A stretch of 64,000 nucleotides of DNA from Flexivirga aerilata (GCF_013002715.1 NZ_JABENB010000001.1:1736001-1800000), one strand, 5' to 3'. Positions 1-9,943 are shown, numbered from the stretch's first letter. Numbers and translations are program-made. Notes: generated from the letters alone by a model not told the origin.

Positions 1-3000
1 CGCGCTTCTCCCGCTCGGCCTCCAGGTCGTAGACCACCCGCGACGAGGCGAGCAGCACACGGGTCACGTCCTCCGGCTTCGGCGACTGGTGGTCGGCCAT
101 CACCGGACGGAACTTGCCCTGCGTGAAGTCCTCCGGGTTGGAGGTCGCGGCCTTGAGGCGCAGCAGCTGCTTCGGGGTGAAGACGATCAGCGGCTTGCGC
201 GGACGCGCCGCGGCCTGCCGGCGCAGCAGGTGGAAGTAGCTCGCCGGGGTCGACGGGTAGGCGATCGTCATGTTGTCCTCGGCGAAGAGCTGCAGGAAGC
301 GCTCGATGCGCGCCGACGAGTGGTCGGCACCCTGCCCCTCGTAGCCGTGGGGGAGCAGCAGCACGACCGACGACCGCTGGGTCCACTTCTGCTCCGAGGA
401 GCTGATGAACTCGTCGATGATCGTCTGCGCGCCGTCGGCGAAGTCACCGAACTGCGCCTCCCAGAGCACGAGGGCGTCCGGCCGCTCCACGGAGTAGCCG
501 TACTCGAAGCCCATCGCGGCATACTCCGATAGCAGCGAGTCGTAGACCCAGAACCACGCCTGGTCCGGCGTGAGATAACGCAGCGGCGTCCACTCGTTGC
601 CATTCTTGTGGTCGATCAGCACCGAGTGCCGCTGCACGAACGTGCCGCGGCGGCTGTCCTGACCGGCGAGGCGCACCGGGGTGCCCTCCATCAGCAGCGA
701 CCCGAACGCGAGCAGCTCGCCCATCGCCCAGTCGATGCCGCCCTGCTGCACCATCTCCGCGCGCCGCTCCATGAGCTTGGCGAGCTTCGGGTGCACGGTG
801 AAGCCCTCGGGCGGGTTGACCCAGGTCTGTCCGATCCGGTGCAACGCGTCGGCGCTGATCGCGGTGTCGAGGCCGCTGCCGTCGGCGCGGGCGTCGTCCT
901 GCTCCTGCGCGGACGGCCGCTCCAGGCCGCCGTGGCCCTCGGCGTCGGTGCCGGCCGAGGCTTCGCTCGGGGATGCTGTCGCGGCGTCCTGCTTGGCGGC
1001 CTTGGTCTCGGCGAAGACCCGCTCCAGCTGCGCCTGGTAGTCCTTCAGCGCGGCCTCGGCCTCCTCAGTCGTGATGTCGCCACGACCGATCAGCGCCTCG
1101 GTGTAGAGCTTGCGGACGCTGCGCTTGGCCTCGATGAGCTTGTACATCATCGGCTGCGTCATCGACGGGTCGTCGCCCTCGTTGTGACCGCGGCGGCGGT
1201 AGCAGATCAGGTCGATGACCACGTCCCGGTTGAACTTCTGCCGGTATTCGTAGGCCAGCTCCGCGACCCCGACACACGCCTCCGGGTCGTCCCCGTTGAC
1301 GTGGAAGATCGGAGCCTGGATCATCCGGGCGACGTCGGTGCTGTATGTCGAACTGCGGCTCTGCGACGGTGCGGTCGTGAAGCCCACCTGGTTGTTCACC
1401 ACGATGTGGATCGTGCCGCCGGTGCGGTAGCCGCGCAGCTGCGACAGGTTGAGCGTCTCGGCCACGATGCCCTGGCCGGCGAACGCCGCGTCACCGTGCA
1501 TCAGGATCGGCAGCACGGTGAAGGCCGTGCCCGCGAGGTTGATGCGGTCCTGCTTGGCGCGGGCAATGCCCTCCAGCACCGGGTCGACCGCCTCCAGGTG
1601 GGAGGGGTTGGCCGCCAGGTAGACGCTGGTGGTGTTGCCCTCGTCGGAGGTGAACGTGCCCTCGGTGCCGAGGTGATACTTCACGTCGCCGGAGCCCTGC
1701 ACCGACTTCGGGTCCTGCTTGCCCTCGAACTCGTTGAAGATCTGCCCGTAGGACTTGCCGGCGATGTTGGCGAGCACATTGAGGCGGCCGCGGTGCGGCA
1801 TACCGATCGCGACTTCCTCCATGCCGTCGTTGGCGGCCTCGGAGATGATGCGGTCGAGCATCGCGATGACCGACTCGCCACCTTCGAGCGAGAAGCGCTT
1901 CTGCCCGACATACTTGGTCTGCAGGAAGGTCTCGAAGGCCTCCGCCGCGTTGAGCCGGCGCAGGATGCGCAGCTGCTCGGCGCTGCTCTGCTTCTCGTAG
2001 CCGCGCTCGACCTTGCCCTGGATCCAGGCCCGCTGCTCGGGGTCCTGGATGTGCATGTACTCGATGCCGATCGAGCGGCAGTAGGCGTCGCGCAGGATGC
2101 CGAGGATCTGCCGCAGCTTCAGGAACGGCTCGCCGCCGAACCCGCCGGTCGGGAAGGTGCGATCGAGGTCCCACAGGGTCAGCCCGTGGTTGGTGACGTC
2201 GAGGTCGGGGTGGCGCCGCTGCTTGTATTCGAGCGGGTCGGTGTCGGCCATCAGGTGACCGCGCACCCGGTAGGCGTGGATCAGCTCCTGCACGCGGGCG
2301 ACCTTGTTGATGTCGTCGTCGTGGCTGACGTCGATGTCCTGCACCCAGCGGATCGGCTCGTAGGGGATCTTGAGCGACTGGAAGATCTCGTCGTAGAAGC
2401 CGTCCTCGCCGAGCAGCAGCCGGTGCACGACGCGCAGGAACTCACCGGACACCGCGCCCTGGATGATGCGGTGGTCGTAGGTGGAGGTCAGCGTGATGAT
2501 CTTGCTAACGGCGTTCTTGTTGAGGGTGTCGGTGCTCGCGCCCTGCCACTCGGCCGGGTATTCGAGCGCGCCGACTCCGATGATCGCGCCCTGGCCGTTC
2601 ATCAGGCGGGGGACCGAGTGCACGGTGCCGATGCCGCCCGGGTTGGTCAGGCTGATCGTCGTGCCGGCGTAGTCCTCGATCGCCAGCTTGTTGTTGCGCG
2701 CCTTGCGGACCATGTCCTCGTAGGCGGTCCAGAACTGCGCGAAGTCCATCTCCTCGGCGCCCTTGATGCTGGGCACGACCAGGGTGCGGCTGCCGTCCGG
2801 CTTGGCCAGGTCGATGGCCAGACCGAAACCGACGTGGCCCGGCTTGACCAGCGTCGGCTTGCCCTTCTCGTCCTCGCCGAGCGCGTAGTTCATCTCCGGG
2901 ATCAGCGCCAGCGCCTTGAGGATCGCGTAGCCGATCAGGTGCGTGAAGCTGACCTTGCCGCCGCGGCTGCGGGACAGGTGGTTGTTGATGACGATCCGGT

Positions 3001-3616
3001 TGTCGATCAGCAGCTTGGCCGGCACCGCGCGCACGCTGGTCGCGGTCGGCACCTCCAGGCTCGCCTCCATGTTGGACACGATGCGGGCGGCGACGCCGCG
3101 CAGCGGCACCGTCTCGTCCTCGGCCGGCGCGACCTCGGGCACCGACGGCTTGCCGGCGTCCCGGGAGATCGGGCGGGTGTATGACGCCTCGGCCTCCTTC
3201 GGGTCCAGTGGCGCGGCATGACGCGGCTGGTGGTCGGTCGGGTCCTGGCCGACGTACTCGGCAGCCGGGGCCTGCGGCGTGCCGCCCTTGGGCTGGCTCA
3301 CGTCCGCGGACGCGGCGGACGGCTGCTTCTGCTGCTGCTTCGACTGCGACTGCTCCGGGGCGCTCTGCTGGGTTGCCGGCGCGCTCTGCTGGGGTGTCGA
3401 CGCGCTCGGCGCGGCCGCGCCGTTGCTGCCGTTGGCGGCCGCCTCGGCGTGTCCGTTGCCGGGGCCCTCCGGCGTCGACGGCTTGTAGTCCTCGAAGAAG
3501 CTCCACCACGCCTTGTCGACGGAGTTCTTGTCCTGGCGGTACTGCTCGTAGAGCTCGTCCACCAACCATTCATTGGGTCCGAATGTCGCGAGTGGGTCCG
3601 GCGACTGGGATGACAC
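1..3616 (-). CDS. kgd: Multifunctional 2-oxoglutarate decarboxylase/dehydrogenase (Kgd), 3' end cut by window edge
   Basis: Thiamine-diphosphate E1 enzyme of the 2-oxoglutarate dehydrogenase complex with a fused E2-like acyltransferase domain, the actinobacterial arrangement; it acts in the cytoplasm in the TCA cycle. The 1,205 codons present compare with roughly 1,230 in relatives, so only a short C-terminus is missing. In order one sees an N-terminal SucA-type segment (about residues 8-45, [17 protein letters not shown]), a Q/A/P/S-rich linker (about 50-115), an acyltransferase domain with the catalytic [11 protein letters not shown] near residue 380, and an E1 domain with GDAAFAGQG followed by [10 protein letters not shown] near 705-740. 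The GTG start is chosen because GAGG lies nine bases upstream; the nearby ATG at 3634 is out of frame. Family assignment is firm. Confidence 0.95.
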   Translation of the reverse strand, partial: MSSQSPDPLATFGPNEWLVDELYEQYRQDKNSVDKAWWSFFEDYKPSTPEGPGNGHAEAAANGSNGAAAPSASTPQQSAPATQQSAPEQSQSKQQQKQPSAASADVSQPKGGTPQAPAAEYVGQDPTDHQPRHAAPLDPKEAEASYTRPISRDAGKPSVPEVAPAEDETVPLRGVAARIVSNMEASLEVPTATSVRAVPAKLLIDNRIVINNHLSRSRGGKVSFTHLIGYAILKALALIPEMNYALGEDEKGKPTLVKPGHVGFGLAIDLAKPDGSRTLVVPSIKGAEEMDFAQFWTAYEDMVRKARNNKLAIEDYAGTTISLTNPGGIGTVHSVPRLMNGQGAIIGVGALEYPAEWQGASTDTLNKNAVSKIITLTSTYDHRIIQGAVSGEFLRVVHRLLLGEDGFYDEIFQSLKIPYEPIRWVQDIDVSHDDDINKVARVQELIHAYRVRGHLMADTDPLEYKQRRHPDLDVTNHGLTLWDLDRTFPTGGFGGEPFLKLRQILGILRDAYCRSIGIEYMHIQDPEQRAWIQGKVERGYEKQSSAEQLRILRRLNAAEAFETFLQTKYVGQKRFSLEGGESVIAMLDRIISEAANDGMEEVAIGMPHRGRLNVLANIAGKSYGQIFNEFEGKQDPKSVQGSGDVKYHLGTEGTFTSDEGNTTSVYLAANPSHLEAVDPVLEGIARAKQDRINLAGTAFTVLPILMHGDAAFAGQGIVAETLNLSQLRGYRTGGTIHIVVNNQVGFTTAPSQSRSSTYSTDVARMIQAPIFHVNGDDPEACVGVAELAYEYRQKFNRDVVIDLICYRRRGHNEGDDPSMTQPMMYKLIEAKRSVRKLYTEALIGRGDITTEEAEAALKDYQAQLERVFAETKAAKQDAATASPSEASAGTDAEGHGGLERPSAQEQDDARADGSGLDTAISADALHRIGQTWVNPPEGFTVHPKLAKLMERRAEMVQQGGIDWAMGELLAFGSLLMEGTPVRLAGQDSRRGTFVQRHSVLIDHKNGNEWTPLRYLTPDQAWFWVYDSLLSEYAAMGFEYGYSVERPDALVLWEAQFGDFADGAQTIIDEFISSSEQKWTQRSSVVLLLPHGYEGQGADHSSARIERFLQLFAEDNMTIAYPSTPASYFHLLRRQAAARPRKPLIVFTPKQLLRLKAATSNPEDFTQGKFRPVMADHQSPKPEDVTRVLLASSRVVYDLEAEREKR

Positions 3617-3737
3617 GCGAATGCGCCTCTTTCATAAGGTCAACAAGCCGAATATGAGCCGGTGGGCACGGGGCTTTCCGGTACTTCTCAGGGTAACGCG
3701 CGGGCGCCCGGCCGCACGCACCTGGTCAGAGGTTGTG

Positions 3738-5087
3738 CTATAAGCGCGATGTCCGGCCCGCGCCGTTGATCGTGTCGAGGAACGCTGCCACGTCGTGACG
3801 GAGCGTGGCGCGCGGGACATCCCACCATTGTTCGGCCACGTCGGTGACCGCGTCGATGTCCATGCCGACGTCCTCGATGATGGTCCAGAGCGCCGCCGCA
3901 GTGCCCTGGAGTGCGAGCGGCACCTGCACGCCGCCCGGCGCGAGCGGCAGCACGTAGACGTCCGTGGTCGCCGTGGTTTCCTGCTCGGTCGGGTCGGCCG
4001 GTGCCCGGTCCACGGCGAAGCGGGGATGGGTCCGCGGCTCGGCGCTCGCACCGGACGACGTGTCCCGTGCGTCCGTCGCGCCGGTCGCCTGCGCGATCGG
4101 CTCCTCCGCGCCGGTCGCAGCCGTGGGCTCCGGCGGCGTACCTGCCGGTTGCCCGGTCTCCCGGTGGCCGGCCCGGACGTCGCGATAGGAGCGCGCGACG
4201 TTCAGCAACGCGCGGGGAGCGAGCGCGGCGGCACGCCGCAGTCTGCGGGCGTAAGCGCGAAGCAACGCACCGCCGCCGTCCGTTGCCTCCGGGTGATCGG
4301 CCACCAGCTCCTCCCGTGCCGGGACCAGCGCCCGCGCCAGGATGTGCAGGCGGGACCAGCCGTGCGCCTCCATCAACAACAGCATCCAGCTCTCGGTGCG
4401 GCTCGGTGCGGCCTGCAGTCGCCAGAGCGCGAGGTCCGGCGAGGGAGTTGCCCGCGCCGGGCGCGGCACTCCGAGGCCACGGAAGAAATCCGCGGTGACC
4501 TCCGTCGCGCCCGTCTCGTCGACCAGGGCGAGCAGGGTGGAGCGCTCGCTGTCGGTCAGCTCGTCCCGGAAGCTGCGGTGGGCCGCGTCGACCTCGGCGG
4601 CGTTGCGCGGCAGGTCGGGGGAGCGCAGTCCGTGCAGCAACAGGACGAGCCACTGTGCCAGCCGCGACGGAGCGTCGAGGTCGACGGCGGCGACCTGGTG
4701 GCACTCCCGATCGCGCCAGAGCGCCTCGAAGACCGTGTCGGGGTCGGCGAAGAATCCGGGAAACCGCACGTGCACGTCGATGTCGCACGGCCACTCGTCG
4801 TGCAGCACCGTCACCGAATGCGTGACGAACTCACGGGCCGCCGTGGAGAGCGGACGAGCCCGCCAGCCGCGCGCGGCGAGAGCCGCGACGAAGGCGTCCT
4901 GATCGCGGGGGCGGCAGAGCACGTCGACGTCGCCGGAGACCCGGCCCTTCTCGCGCAGCCCCTGCAGCGATGCGATCGGGCCCTTGAGGAAGAGGACCCG
5001 CACCCCGAGGTCGTCGGCGACCGCCTGGCACAGGGCATGCGCGAGATTGACCGCGCTCGCCGTCGGCACCCTGACGTGATCGGTCAC
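3738..5087 (-). CDS. Nucleotidyltransferase-family (NTP_transf_5-like) protein with C-terminal PqqD-like domain
   Basis: A 449-residue protein with two recognisable parts. Residues about 5-250 resemble the uncharacterised nucleotidyltransferase family found in polysaccharide and peptide-modification loci: FLKGPIAS is followed by SGDVDVLCRPRD, the pattern of a metal-binding Asp pair, and later CDIDVHVRF. A variable Ala/Arg- and Pro/Thr/Glu-rich stretch (about 290-350) leads to a PqqD-like winged-helix module (about 353-435: VPLALQGTAAALWTIIEDVG, then DVAAFLDTI). PqqD domains bind leader peptides in some systems, but no precursor peptide or radical SAM gene is visible here. The gene begins three bases after the stop of the sugar transferase gene, so the two are probably co-transcribed, and the exopolysaccharide context may define its role. 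Substrate unknown. Confidence 0.7.
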   Translation of the reverse strand: MTDHVRVPTASAVNLAHALCQAVADDLGVRVLFLKGPIASLQGLREKGRVSGDVDVLCRPRDQDAFVAALAARGWRARPLSTAAREFVTHSVTVLHDEWPCDIDVHVRFPGFFADPDTVFEALWRDRECHQVAAVDLDAPSRLAQWLVLLLHGLRSPDLPRNAAEVDAAHRSFRDELTDSERSTLLALVDETGATEVTADFFRGLGVPRPARATPSPDLALWRLQAAPSRTESWMLLLMEAHGWSRLHILARALVPAREELVADHPEATDGGGALLRAYARRLRRAAALAPRALLNVARSYRDVRAGHRETGQPAGTPPEPTAATGAEEPIAQATGATDARDTSSGASAEPRTHPRFAVDRAPADPTEQETTATTDVYVLPLAPGGVQVPLALQGTAAALWTIIEDVGMDIDAVTDVAEQWWDVPRATLRHDVAAFLDTINGAGRTSRL

Positions 5088-5090
5088 CGG

Positions 5091-6578
5091 TCAGTGCGCC
5101 CCGTCGCGCTTGAGCACGACGCCGACGGTGCGCAGCAGGATCGAGATGTCGCCGATCACCGACCAGTTCTCGACGTAATAGAGGTCCTTCTGCACGCTCT
5201 CGGCCCAGGTCAGGTTGGAGCGGCCGCCCACCTGCCAGGGGCCGGTGACGCCGGGCTTGACGTTGAGGCGCCGGTGCACGTGGGACTCGTAGCGTCGCAC
5301 CTCGTCCGGCAGCGGCGGCCGCGGACCGACCAGCGACATGTGACCGAGCAGCACGTCGAACAGCTGCGGCAGCTCGTCGAGCGAGTAGCCGCGCAGGAAG
5401 CGGCCGACCTTGGTGATGCGCGGGTCGTCGCGCATCTTGAAGAGCACGCCGTCGGGGTCGTCGGCCACCAGGTCGGCGCGCAGCCGCTCCGCGTCCACCA
5501 CCATCGAGCGGAACTTCGACATCTTGAAGAGCCGGCCGTTGACGCCGACGCGGGTCTGCCGGAAGAGGATCGGGCCGCGGTCGTTGAAATAGATGCACGC
5601 CGCGATGACGACGAAGACAGGGGAGAGCACGAGGATCGCGGCGCCGCTGAGCACGACGTCCATGCAGCGCTTCACCGCAAACTTCCAGCCGGTGTAACTG
5701 GGCGACTCGACGTTCATCAGCGGCGGGCCCTCGACCGGGCGCCGGTGGATGCGCGGGCCCGCGACGTCGGTCATCGAGCTGGCGAGGGCCAGCTTGGTCT
5801 GGGTGCCCTCCAACTGCCAGCCGATCGAGCGCAACTCCTTGGCGCCGATCGTCGCCTGGCCGGCGATGATCAGCACGTCGACGTTTTCGATGGCCGCCGG
5901 GATGTCGGCGATCGTGCCGAGGTTGGGCACCACGTCCTCGTCGTCCCGGGGGTCGAGAGAGTCGAGACGGAAGGTGTCGCCGACGTCGCTCGCGACCGCG
6001 ACCGCGGTCGTGACGTAGCCGGCCGACGGGTTGCGCCGGATGGCGGCCGCGGCGTGACGCACCTCGGCCGGTGCGCCGACGATCAGCGCCCGCTCGGCGT
6101 AGTCGCCACCCGCGCGGCGCCGGACGATCCACTGGCGCACCAGCGCGCGCTCGACGAGCAGCAGCACCAGGCCCAGGGGGAAAGCGATCGCGAGGTAGCC
6201 GCGGGCCAGGTCGAGCTTGGCGAGCAGGGCGATGATCGCGAGTGCGCCGAAGACGCCGAAGGTCGCCTTGCCGATGCGCCGGTATTCCTCGGTGCCGATG
6301 CCGAAGAGCTCCGGCTTGTAGGCCTGGTTGAGATGCAGACTCGCCACCCAGGAGGCGCAGAGCACCGCCGACAGGACCGTGTAGTCGACCGAGCTGAAGC
6401 CCCTGACCGCCACGTCGACGACGTTGCCGAACCGCACGACCAGTGCGACCGCTATCGCGAGGACGATCATCGAGAAGTCGAGAAGGGCTGTCGCGCGCTG
6501 GAGTTCGCGCCGCCATACGGTTGCCGGTTTGACGCGATCGGCCGGGATCGAGTCGCGCGACGAGATCGTGAGGGCCAC
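5091..6578 (-). CDS. Exopolysaccharide polyprenyl glycosylphosphotransferase (bacterial sugar transferase)
   Basis: Membrane enzyme that transfers a sugar-1-phosphate from a nucleotide sugar to undecaprenyl phosphate, starting a surface polysaccharide repeat unit. The 495-residue protein shows several N-terminal membrane helices (about 25-130), a Rossmann-like CoA-binding_3 region (about 145-265) and a C-terminal sugar transferase domain from KRCMDVVLSGAAILVLSP onward with RGPILFRQTRVG, KFRSM, SLDELPQLFDVLLG, GPRPP and KPGVTGPWQVGGR. The start is the GTG preceded by a very strong GGAGGGGAGG six bases upstream; an in-frame ATG at 6608 has no such site. It probably forms an operon with the downstream nucleotidyltransferase-PqqD gene. 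No other polysaccharide genes lie in the window, so the full locus is elsewhere or minimal. Confidence 0.9.
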   Translation of the reverse strand: MALTISSRDSIPADRVKPATVWRRELQRATALLDFSMIVLAIAVALVVRFGNVVDVAVRGFSSVDYTVLSAVLCASWVASLHLNQAYKPELFGIGTEEYRRIGKATFGVFGALAIIALLAKLDLARGYLAIAFPLGLVLLLVERALVRQWIVRRRAGGDYAERALIVGAPAEVRHAAAAIRRNPSAGYVTTAVAVASDVGDTFRLDSLDPRDDEDVVPNLGTIADIPAAIENVDVLIIAGQATIGAKELRSIGWQLEGTQTKLALASSMTDVAGPRIHRRPVEGPPLMNVESPSYTGWKFAVKRCMDVVLSGAAILVLSPVFVVIAACIYFNDRGPILFRQTRVGVNGRLFKMSKFRSMVVDAERLRADLVADDPDGVLFKMRDDPRITKVGRFLRGYSLDELPQLFDVLLGHMSLVGPRPPLPDEVRRYESHVHRRLNVKPGVTGPWQVGGRSNLTWAESVQKDLYYVENWSVIGDISILLRTVGVVLKRDGAH

Positions 6579-6677
6579 GCGTGGCCTCCCCTCCGCGATG
6601 CGTCGCATGACCCGACGCAGACTCCCCTTACCGGCGGGAAACGATAGCAGTTCGCGGGCCCTGCGCGGCGGCTCCGG

Positions 6678-6722
6678 TTGACAGCCGGGAAATTCACGAT
6701 ATAGCGTGTTTATACGCGATAT
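6678..6722 (+). promoter_or_regulatory. Promoter and palindromic operator candidate for the DUF4097/padR pair
   Basis: TTGACA (6678-6683) is followed after 16 bases by TATAGC (6700-6705). The -10 region lies inside an imperfect palindrome at 6699-6722, with outer ATAT/ATAT and inner GCGT-N6-ACGC. The position suits repression, and PadR proteins often control their own operon, so autorepression is the inference. The palindrome does not match the classic ATGT-N8-ACAT PadR site exactly. Confidence 0.45.
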
Positions 6723-6774
6723 GTCGCGAACTACGGAGCACGCGGAACACGGATGAATCGAGCGAGGGGTCGGC

Positions 6775-7632
6775 ATGACCGAGAAGTGGCAGATCAGTGA
6801 GCCGAGGACGCTGGACGTCGGCGGCGAGGGCGAACGCGTCAGGGCGCTGACGATCGGCCTGGTCGGCGGGCACGTCGACGTGGTGACCCACGACGACTCG
6901 CCCACCGCGCGGGTCGAGATCCACGAGGTCGTCGGCCCGCCGCTCGAGGTCAGCTGGGACGGCAGCACGGTCAAGGTGGCGCACGTGAAGGCCGAGGGAC
7001 AGAGCCTCTGGGAGACTCTGAAGAGCCTGGGCGGCGGCGTCACCCAGAAGGCGCGAGCGCGCGTCTCGGTGTCGATCCCGCAGGACGCGAGGGCCAGTGT
7101 CAGCACCGTGAGCGCCGATGCGGTCGTCTCCGGCATACACGCCGCGACGAAGCTCAACACCGTCTCCGGCGACATCACCGCCGACGACCTGGTCGGCGAC
7201 ATCGACGTCAACGGGGTGTCCGGGGTCTTCGAGGGGCACGACCTGCGCGGCACCCTCAAGGTCAACACCGTCTCCGGGAGTATGACGGTGCACCGCAGCG
7301 CGCTGGACCCCGTCAAGCTCAACGGCGTCTCGGGGGACATCACGCTGGACCTCACGCAGGCTCGCACCAACATCGACTCCAACTCGGTCTCCGGTGACGT
7401 CACGGTGCGTCTGCCCGCGGGCGGCGGCTACCGGGTGCGGGTGTCCACGATGAGCGGCGCCGCGATCGTCGACGGGGTGGCGCTCGGCGGCAAACCCGGC
7501 AAACGCGGGGGCGAGGCCTCCGAGGGAGACGAGTCGCTGCGGCTGAAGGCGTCGTCGGTGTCGGGGGACGTCGTCGTCCTTCGGTCCGCAGCGACCGCCG
7601 GCCCGGAGCTGGCCAAGGACGGCTCGGCATGA
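6775..7632 (+). CDS. DUF4097-family beta-strand repeat protein
   Basis: A 285-residue protein built of repeating short beta-strand units. The phrase (N)xVSGD recurs: TVSADAVVSG, NTVSGDITADD, NGVSGVFEG, NTVSGSMTV, NGVSGDITLDL, NSVSGDVTVRL, STMSGAAIVDG, SSVSGDVVVL. This is typical of the DUF4097/adhesin-like beta-helix family. No signal peptide or membrane helix is evident, so it is probably cytoplasmic or exported in an unknown way. The ATG is preceded by GAGG. Its last four bases overlap the start of the PadR gene (ATGA), and in other bacteria DUF4097 proteins are often encoded beside PadR regulators. Function is not known; a link to envelope stress is only a guess. Confidence 0.85.
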   Translation: MTEKWQISEPRTLDVGGEGERVRALTIGLVGGHVDVVTHDDSPTARVEIHEVVGPPLEVSWDGSTVKVAHVKAEGQSLWETLKSLGGGVTQKARARVSVSIPQDARASVSTVSADAVVSGIHAATKLNTVSGDITADDLVGDIDVNGVSGVFEGHDLRGTLKVNTVSGSMTVHRSALDPVKLNGVSGDITLDLTQARTNIDSNSVSGDVTVRLPAGGGYRVRVSTMSGAAIVDGVALGGKPGKRGGEASEGDESLRLKASSVSGDVVVLRSAATAGPELAKDGSA

Positions 7633-8222
7633 GCCCGGTCTTCGCGCACGGTCAGCTGCGGCTCTACCTGCTCGCGCTGCTCGCCGAAGGGCCGCGGCAC
7701 GGCTACGAGATCATGCGTGACCTGGAGCAGCGCTTCAACGGTCTCTACACCCCGAGCGCCGGCACCGTCTATCCGCGGCTGGCGAAGCTGGAGGAAGACG
7801 GACTGGTCCGGCGCAGCGACGACGGACGCAAGGCGACCTACACGCTCACCGACGCCGGCAGGGCCGAAATCGACTCTCGTCAGGGCGATCTCGGCGATCT
7901 GGAGCAGGACCTCGACCGTTCGGTGGCGCAACTCGCCGACGAGGTGCGCTCGCGGGTCAAGGGTGAGGCGGCCGACCTGCGCGCCGAGCTTAAGGCGGCC
8001 GCGCAGGAGGCCCGGCGCACCGCCACCCCCATCTCTGGCTGGGGCGACTGGTCCGGGTCGGGCAAGGCCGACGACGCCGACTTCGAACGGGCGATCAACA
8101 CCCTGCGGCAGCGCGCCCGCAAGGTCTATCGCGCCAAGCAGGCGACCGACGACCTCAAGGCCGACGTGCTCCAGGTGATCCGGGACGCGCAACGCCTGAT
8201 CGACGAGCTCGGCCGCCGCTGA
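7629..8222 (+). CDS. PadR-family transcriptional regulator
   Basis: A 197-residue DNA-binding regulator. The N-terminal winged helix is clear (FAHGQLRLYLLALLAEGP, HGYEIMRDLEQRF, PSAGTVYPRLAKLEEDGLV, then RKATYTLTDAGRAEI). The C-terminal half is long, charged and helical (about 85-195) with Ala/Arg/Glu-rich stretches, presumably for dimerisation. It is translationally coupled to the upstream DUF4097 gene by an ATGA overlap, so both proteins should be made together. The likely target is the operon's own promoter, where a palindrome covers the -10 region. The inducer is unknown. Confidence 0.92.
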   Translation: MSPVFAHGQLRLYLLALLAEGPRHGYEIMRDLEQRFNGLYTPSAGTVYPRLAKLEEDGLVRRSDDGRKATYTLTDAGRAEIDSRQGDLGDLEQDLDRSVAQLADEVRSRVKGEAADLRAELKAAAQEARRTATPISGWGDWSGSGKADDADFERAINTLRQRARKVYRAKQATDDLKADVLQVIRDAQRLIDELGRR

Positions 8223-8247
8223 GCCCGCTGGTCGGGGGAGAGGCCGC

Positions 8248-8580
8248 TGGTCGAGTAGCGGCGAGGAACGAGCCGCGTATCGAGACCAGCGCCGGATTGG
8301 TGGGGGGTCTCGATACGGCTCGCCCCTGGGGGCTCGCCTACTCGACCAACTCATGCCGCCTACTCGACCAACTCAGGCTTGCTGGTCGAGTAGCGGCGAG
8401 GGACGAGCCGCGTATCGAGACCAGCGCCGATTGTTGGGGGTCTCGATACGGCTCGCCCCTGGGGGCTCGCCTACTCGACCAACTCATGCCGCCTACTCGG
8501 CCAGCTCATGCCGCCTACTCGACCAGCTCAGGGTTGCTGGTCGAGTAGCGGCGAGGGACGAGCCGCGTATCGAGACCAGC
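8248..8580. repeat. Cluster of interspersed palindromic repeats
   Basis: This 380-base gap (8223-8602) holds no gene. It contains three direct copies of a ~44-bp unit at 8248-8291, 8382-8425 and 8537-8580 (starting CTGGTCGAGTAGCGGCGAG and ending CGTATCGAGACCAGC), two inverted copies at about 8306-8348 and 8439-8481 (starting GGTCTCGATACGGCTCG), and partial TACTCGACCAGCTCA pieces between them. Each unit has inverted ends, CTGGTCGAG against the reverse complement of the GATACG-side arm. Open frames across it are repeat artefacts. It resembles REP/MITE-type units common between genes in this order. Confidence 0.85.
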
Positions 8581-8602
8581 GATCCGCCGAGTTCGTGTCA
8601 CC

Positions 8603-9943
8603 ATGGGCGCCGATATGTGGGTGCAATGGATCCTCGTCCTGGCCGGTGTGGCGCTGACGGTCGGCACGGCGCTGTTCGTCGCCGCCGAGTTCAGCCTCGT
8701 CGCGCTCGACCGGCCCTCCGTCCAGCGCGCGTATGACGCAGGCGACTCCCGGGCCGGGGTCGTGCTCGGGTCGTTGCGACGCCTGTCGACCCAGCTGTCC
8801 GCGGCGCAGGTCGGCATCACCCTCACCACCCTGGTGCTGGGCTACCTCGTCGAACCGTCACTGGGCGCGATCCTCGAGTCGCCACTGCAGGCGGCCGGGC
8901 TCTCCGAGGACGGCGCGACCGCGGTCAGCACGCTGGCGGCCCTGGTCATCGCCACGCTCTTCTCGATGGTCTTCGGCGAGCTGATCCCGCAGTTCCTCGG
9001 CATCTCCGCGCCGCTGCCGGTCGCCAAGATCGTCGCCGGCCCGGTCCGCATCTTCTCCGTCGTGGTCAAGCCGCTGATCCTCGTGCTCAACGGCTCCGCC
9101 AACGCGATCGTGCGGCTCTTCGGCATCGAGCCGCAGGAGGAGCTGTCGGCCGCGCGCACCCCGCAGGAGCTGTCCTCGATGGTGCGACGCTCCGCCGAGG
9201 CCGGCACGCTCGAGGAGGGCACCGCCCGGCTGCTCACCCGGTCACTGCACTTCGGCGAACGCACCGCCGCCGACGTGATGAGCCCGCGCGTGCGCTCGGT
9301 CTACGTCGAGCGCGGCGCGTCCGCCGCCGACGTGGTCGAGCTGGCCCGCGAGACCGGGCACTCCCGCTTCCCGGTGATCGACGACGACTGGGACGACGTC
9401 GTCGGCGTCGTGCACGTCAAGAAGGCGATCGCGGTGCCGCAGGACCGCCGCGCCGAGGTGCCGGTCACCGCGCTGATGATCAAACCGGTCTTCGTGCCCG
9501 AGACCATCAAGCTCGACCCGCTGCTGATCTTGTTGCGCGCCAGCGGTTTTCAGCTTGCCATCGTCGTCGACGAGTATGGCGGCACCTCCGGCGTCGTCAC
9601 CCTCGAGGACGTCATCGAGGAGATCGTCGGCGAGGTCAGCGACGAGCACGACCCGGTTGCCGACCCGAGCCGGCTGCTGCCCGACGGCTCCTGGACGGTG
9701 CCCGGCATGTGGCGCCCCGACGAGGTGCGCGACCGCATCGGCGCGACCGTGCCCGAGGGTAACTACTACGAGACGCTCGGCGGCTTCGTGATGGCCGCGG
9801 TCGGCCGCGTGCCGCGCGTCGGCGACGAGGTCGACCTCGACGGGTGGCGGTTGCGCGTGGTGTCGATGGACGGCCGGCGGGTCGACCGGGTGCGGATCCT
9901 GCCCGTCATACCTGCCGACGAGCGAGCGGAGGCGAGCCGATGA
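8603..9943 (+). CDS. Hemolysin-family/CNNM-type membrane protein with CBS pair and CorC_HlyC domain
   Basis: A 446-residue membrane protein of the HlyC/CorC (CNNM-like) family, thought to act in Mg2+/Co2+ homeostasis rather than haemolysis. The N-terminal DUF21 region has about four hydrophobic segments (starting WVQWILVLAGVALTVGTALF, then VSTLAALVIATLFSMVFGEL). Two CBS domains follow (about 205-335; ADVMSPRVRSVYV and VVDEYGGTSGVVTLEDVIEE). The C-terminal CorC_HlyC domain is present (about 350-440; GNYYETLGGFVMAAVGRVP). A second, shorter paralogue follows with an ATGA overlap, so the pair is co-translated. The ATG at 8603 is used; an internal ATG four codons later is possible because no clear ribosome binding site decides it. 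Confidence 0.9.
   Translation: MGADMWVQWILVLAGVALTVGTALFVAAEFSLVALDRPSVQRAYDAGDSRAGVVLGSLRRLSTQLSAAQVGITLTTLVLGYLVEPSLGAILESPLQAAGLSEDGATAVSTLAALVIATLFSMVFGELIPQFLGISAPLPVAKIVAGPVRIFSVVVKPLILVLNGSANAIVRLFGIEPQEELSAARTPQELSSMVRRSAEAGTLEEGTARLLTRSLHFGERTAADVMSPRVRSVYVERGASAADVVELARETGHSRFPVIDDDWDDVVGVVHVKKAIAVPQDRRAEVPVTALMIKPVFVPETIKLDPLLILLRASGFQLAIVVDEYGGTSGVVTLEDVIEEIVGEVSDEHDPVADPSRLLPDGSWTVPGMWRPDEVRDRIGATVPEGNYYETLGGFVMAAVGRVPRVGDEVDLDGWRLRVVSMDGRRVDRVRILPVIPADERAEASR

Noticed and set aside
608..3184. Long plus-strand open frame across kgd
   Set aside because: It is the complement of the kgd frame; its composition (Val/Leu/Asp/His/Arg-rich) is typical of antisense frames in high-GC DNA and it matches no family.
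8297..8736. Two plus-strand open frames in the palindromic repeat cluster
   Set aside because: They translate the repeat unit over and over and lack ribosome binding sites.
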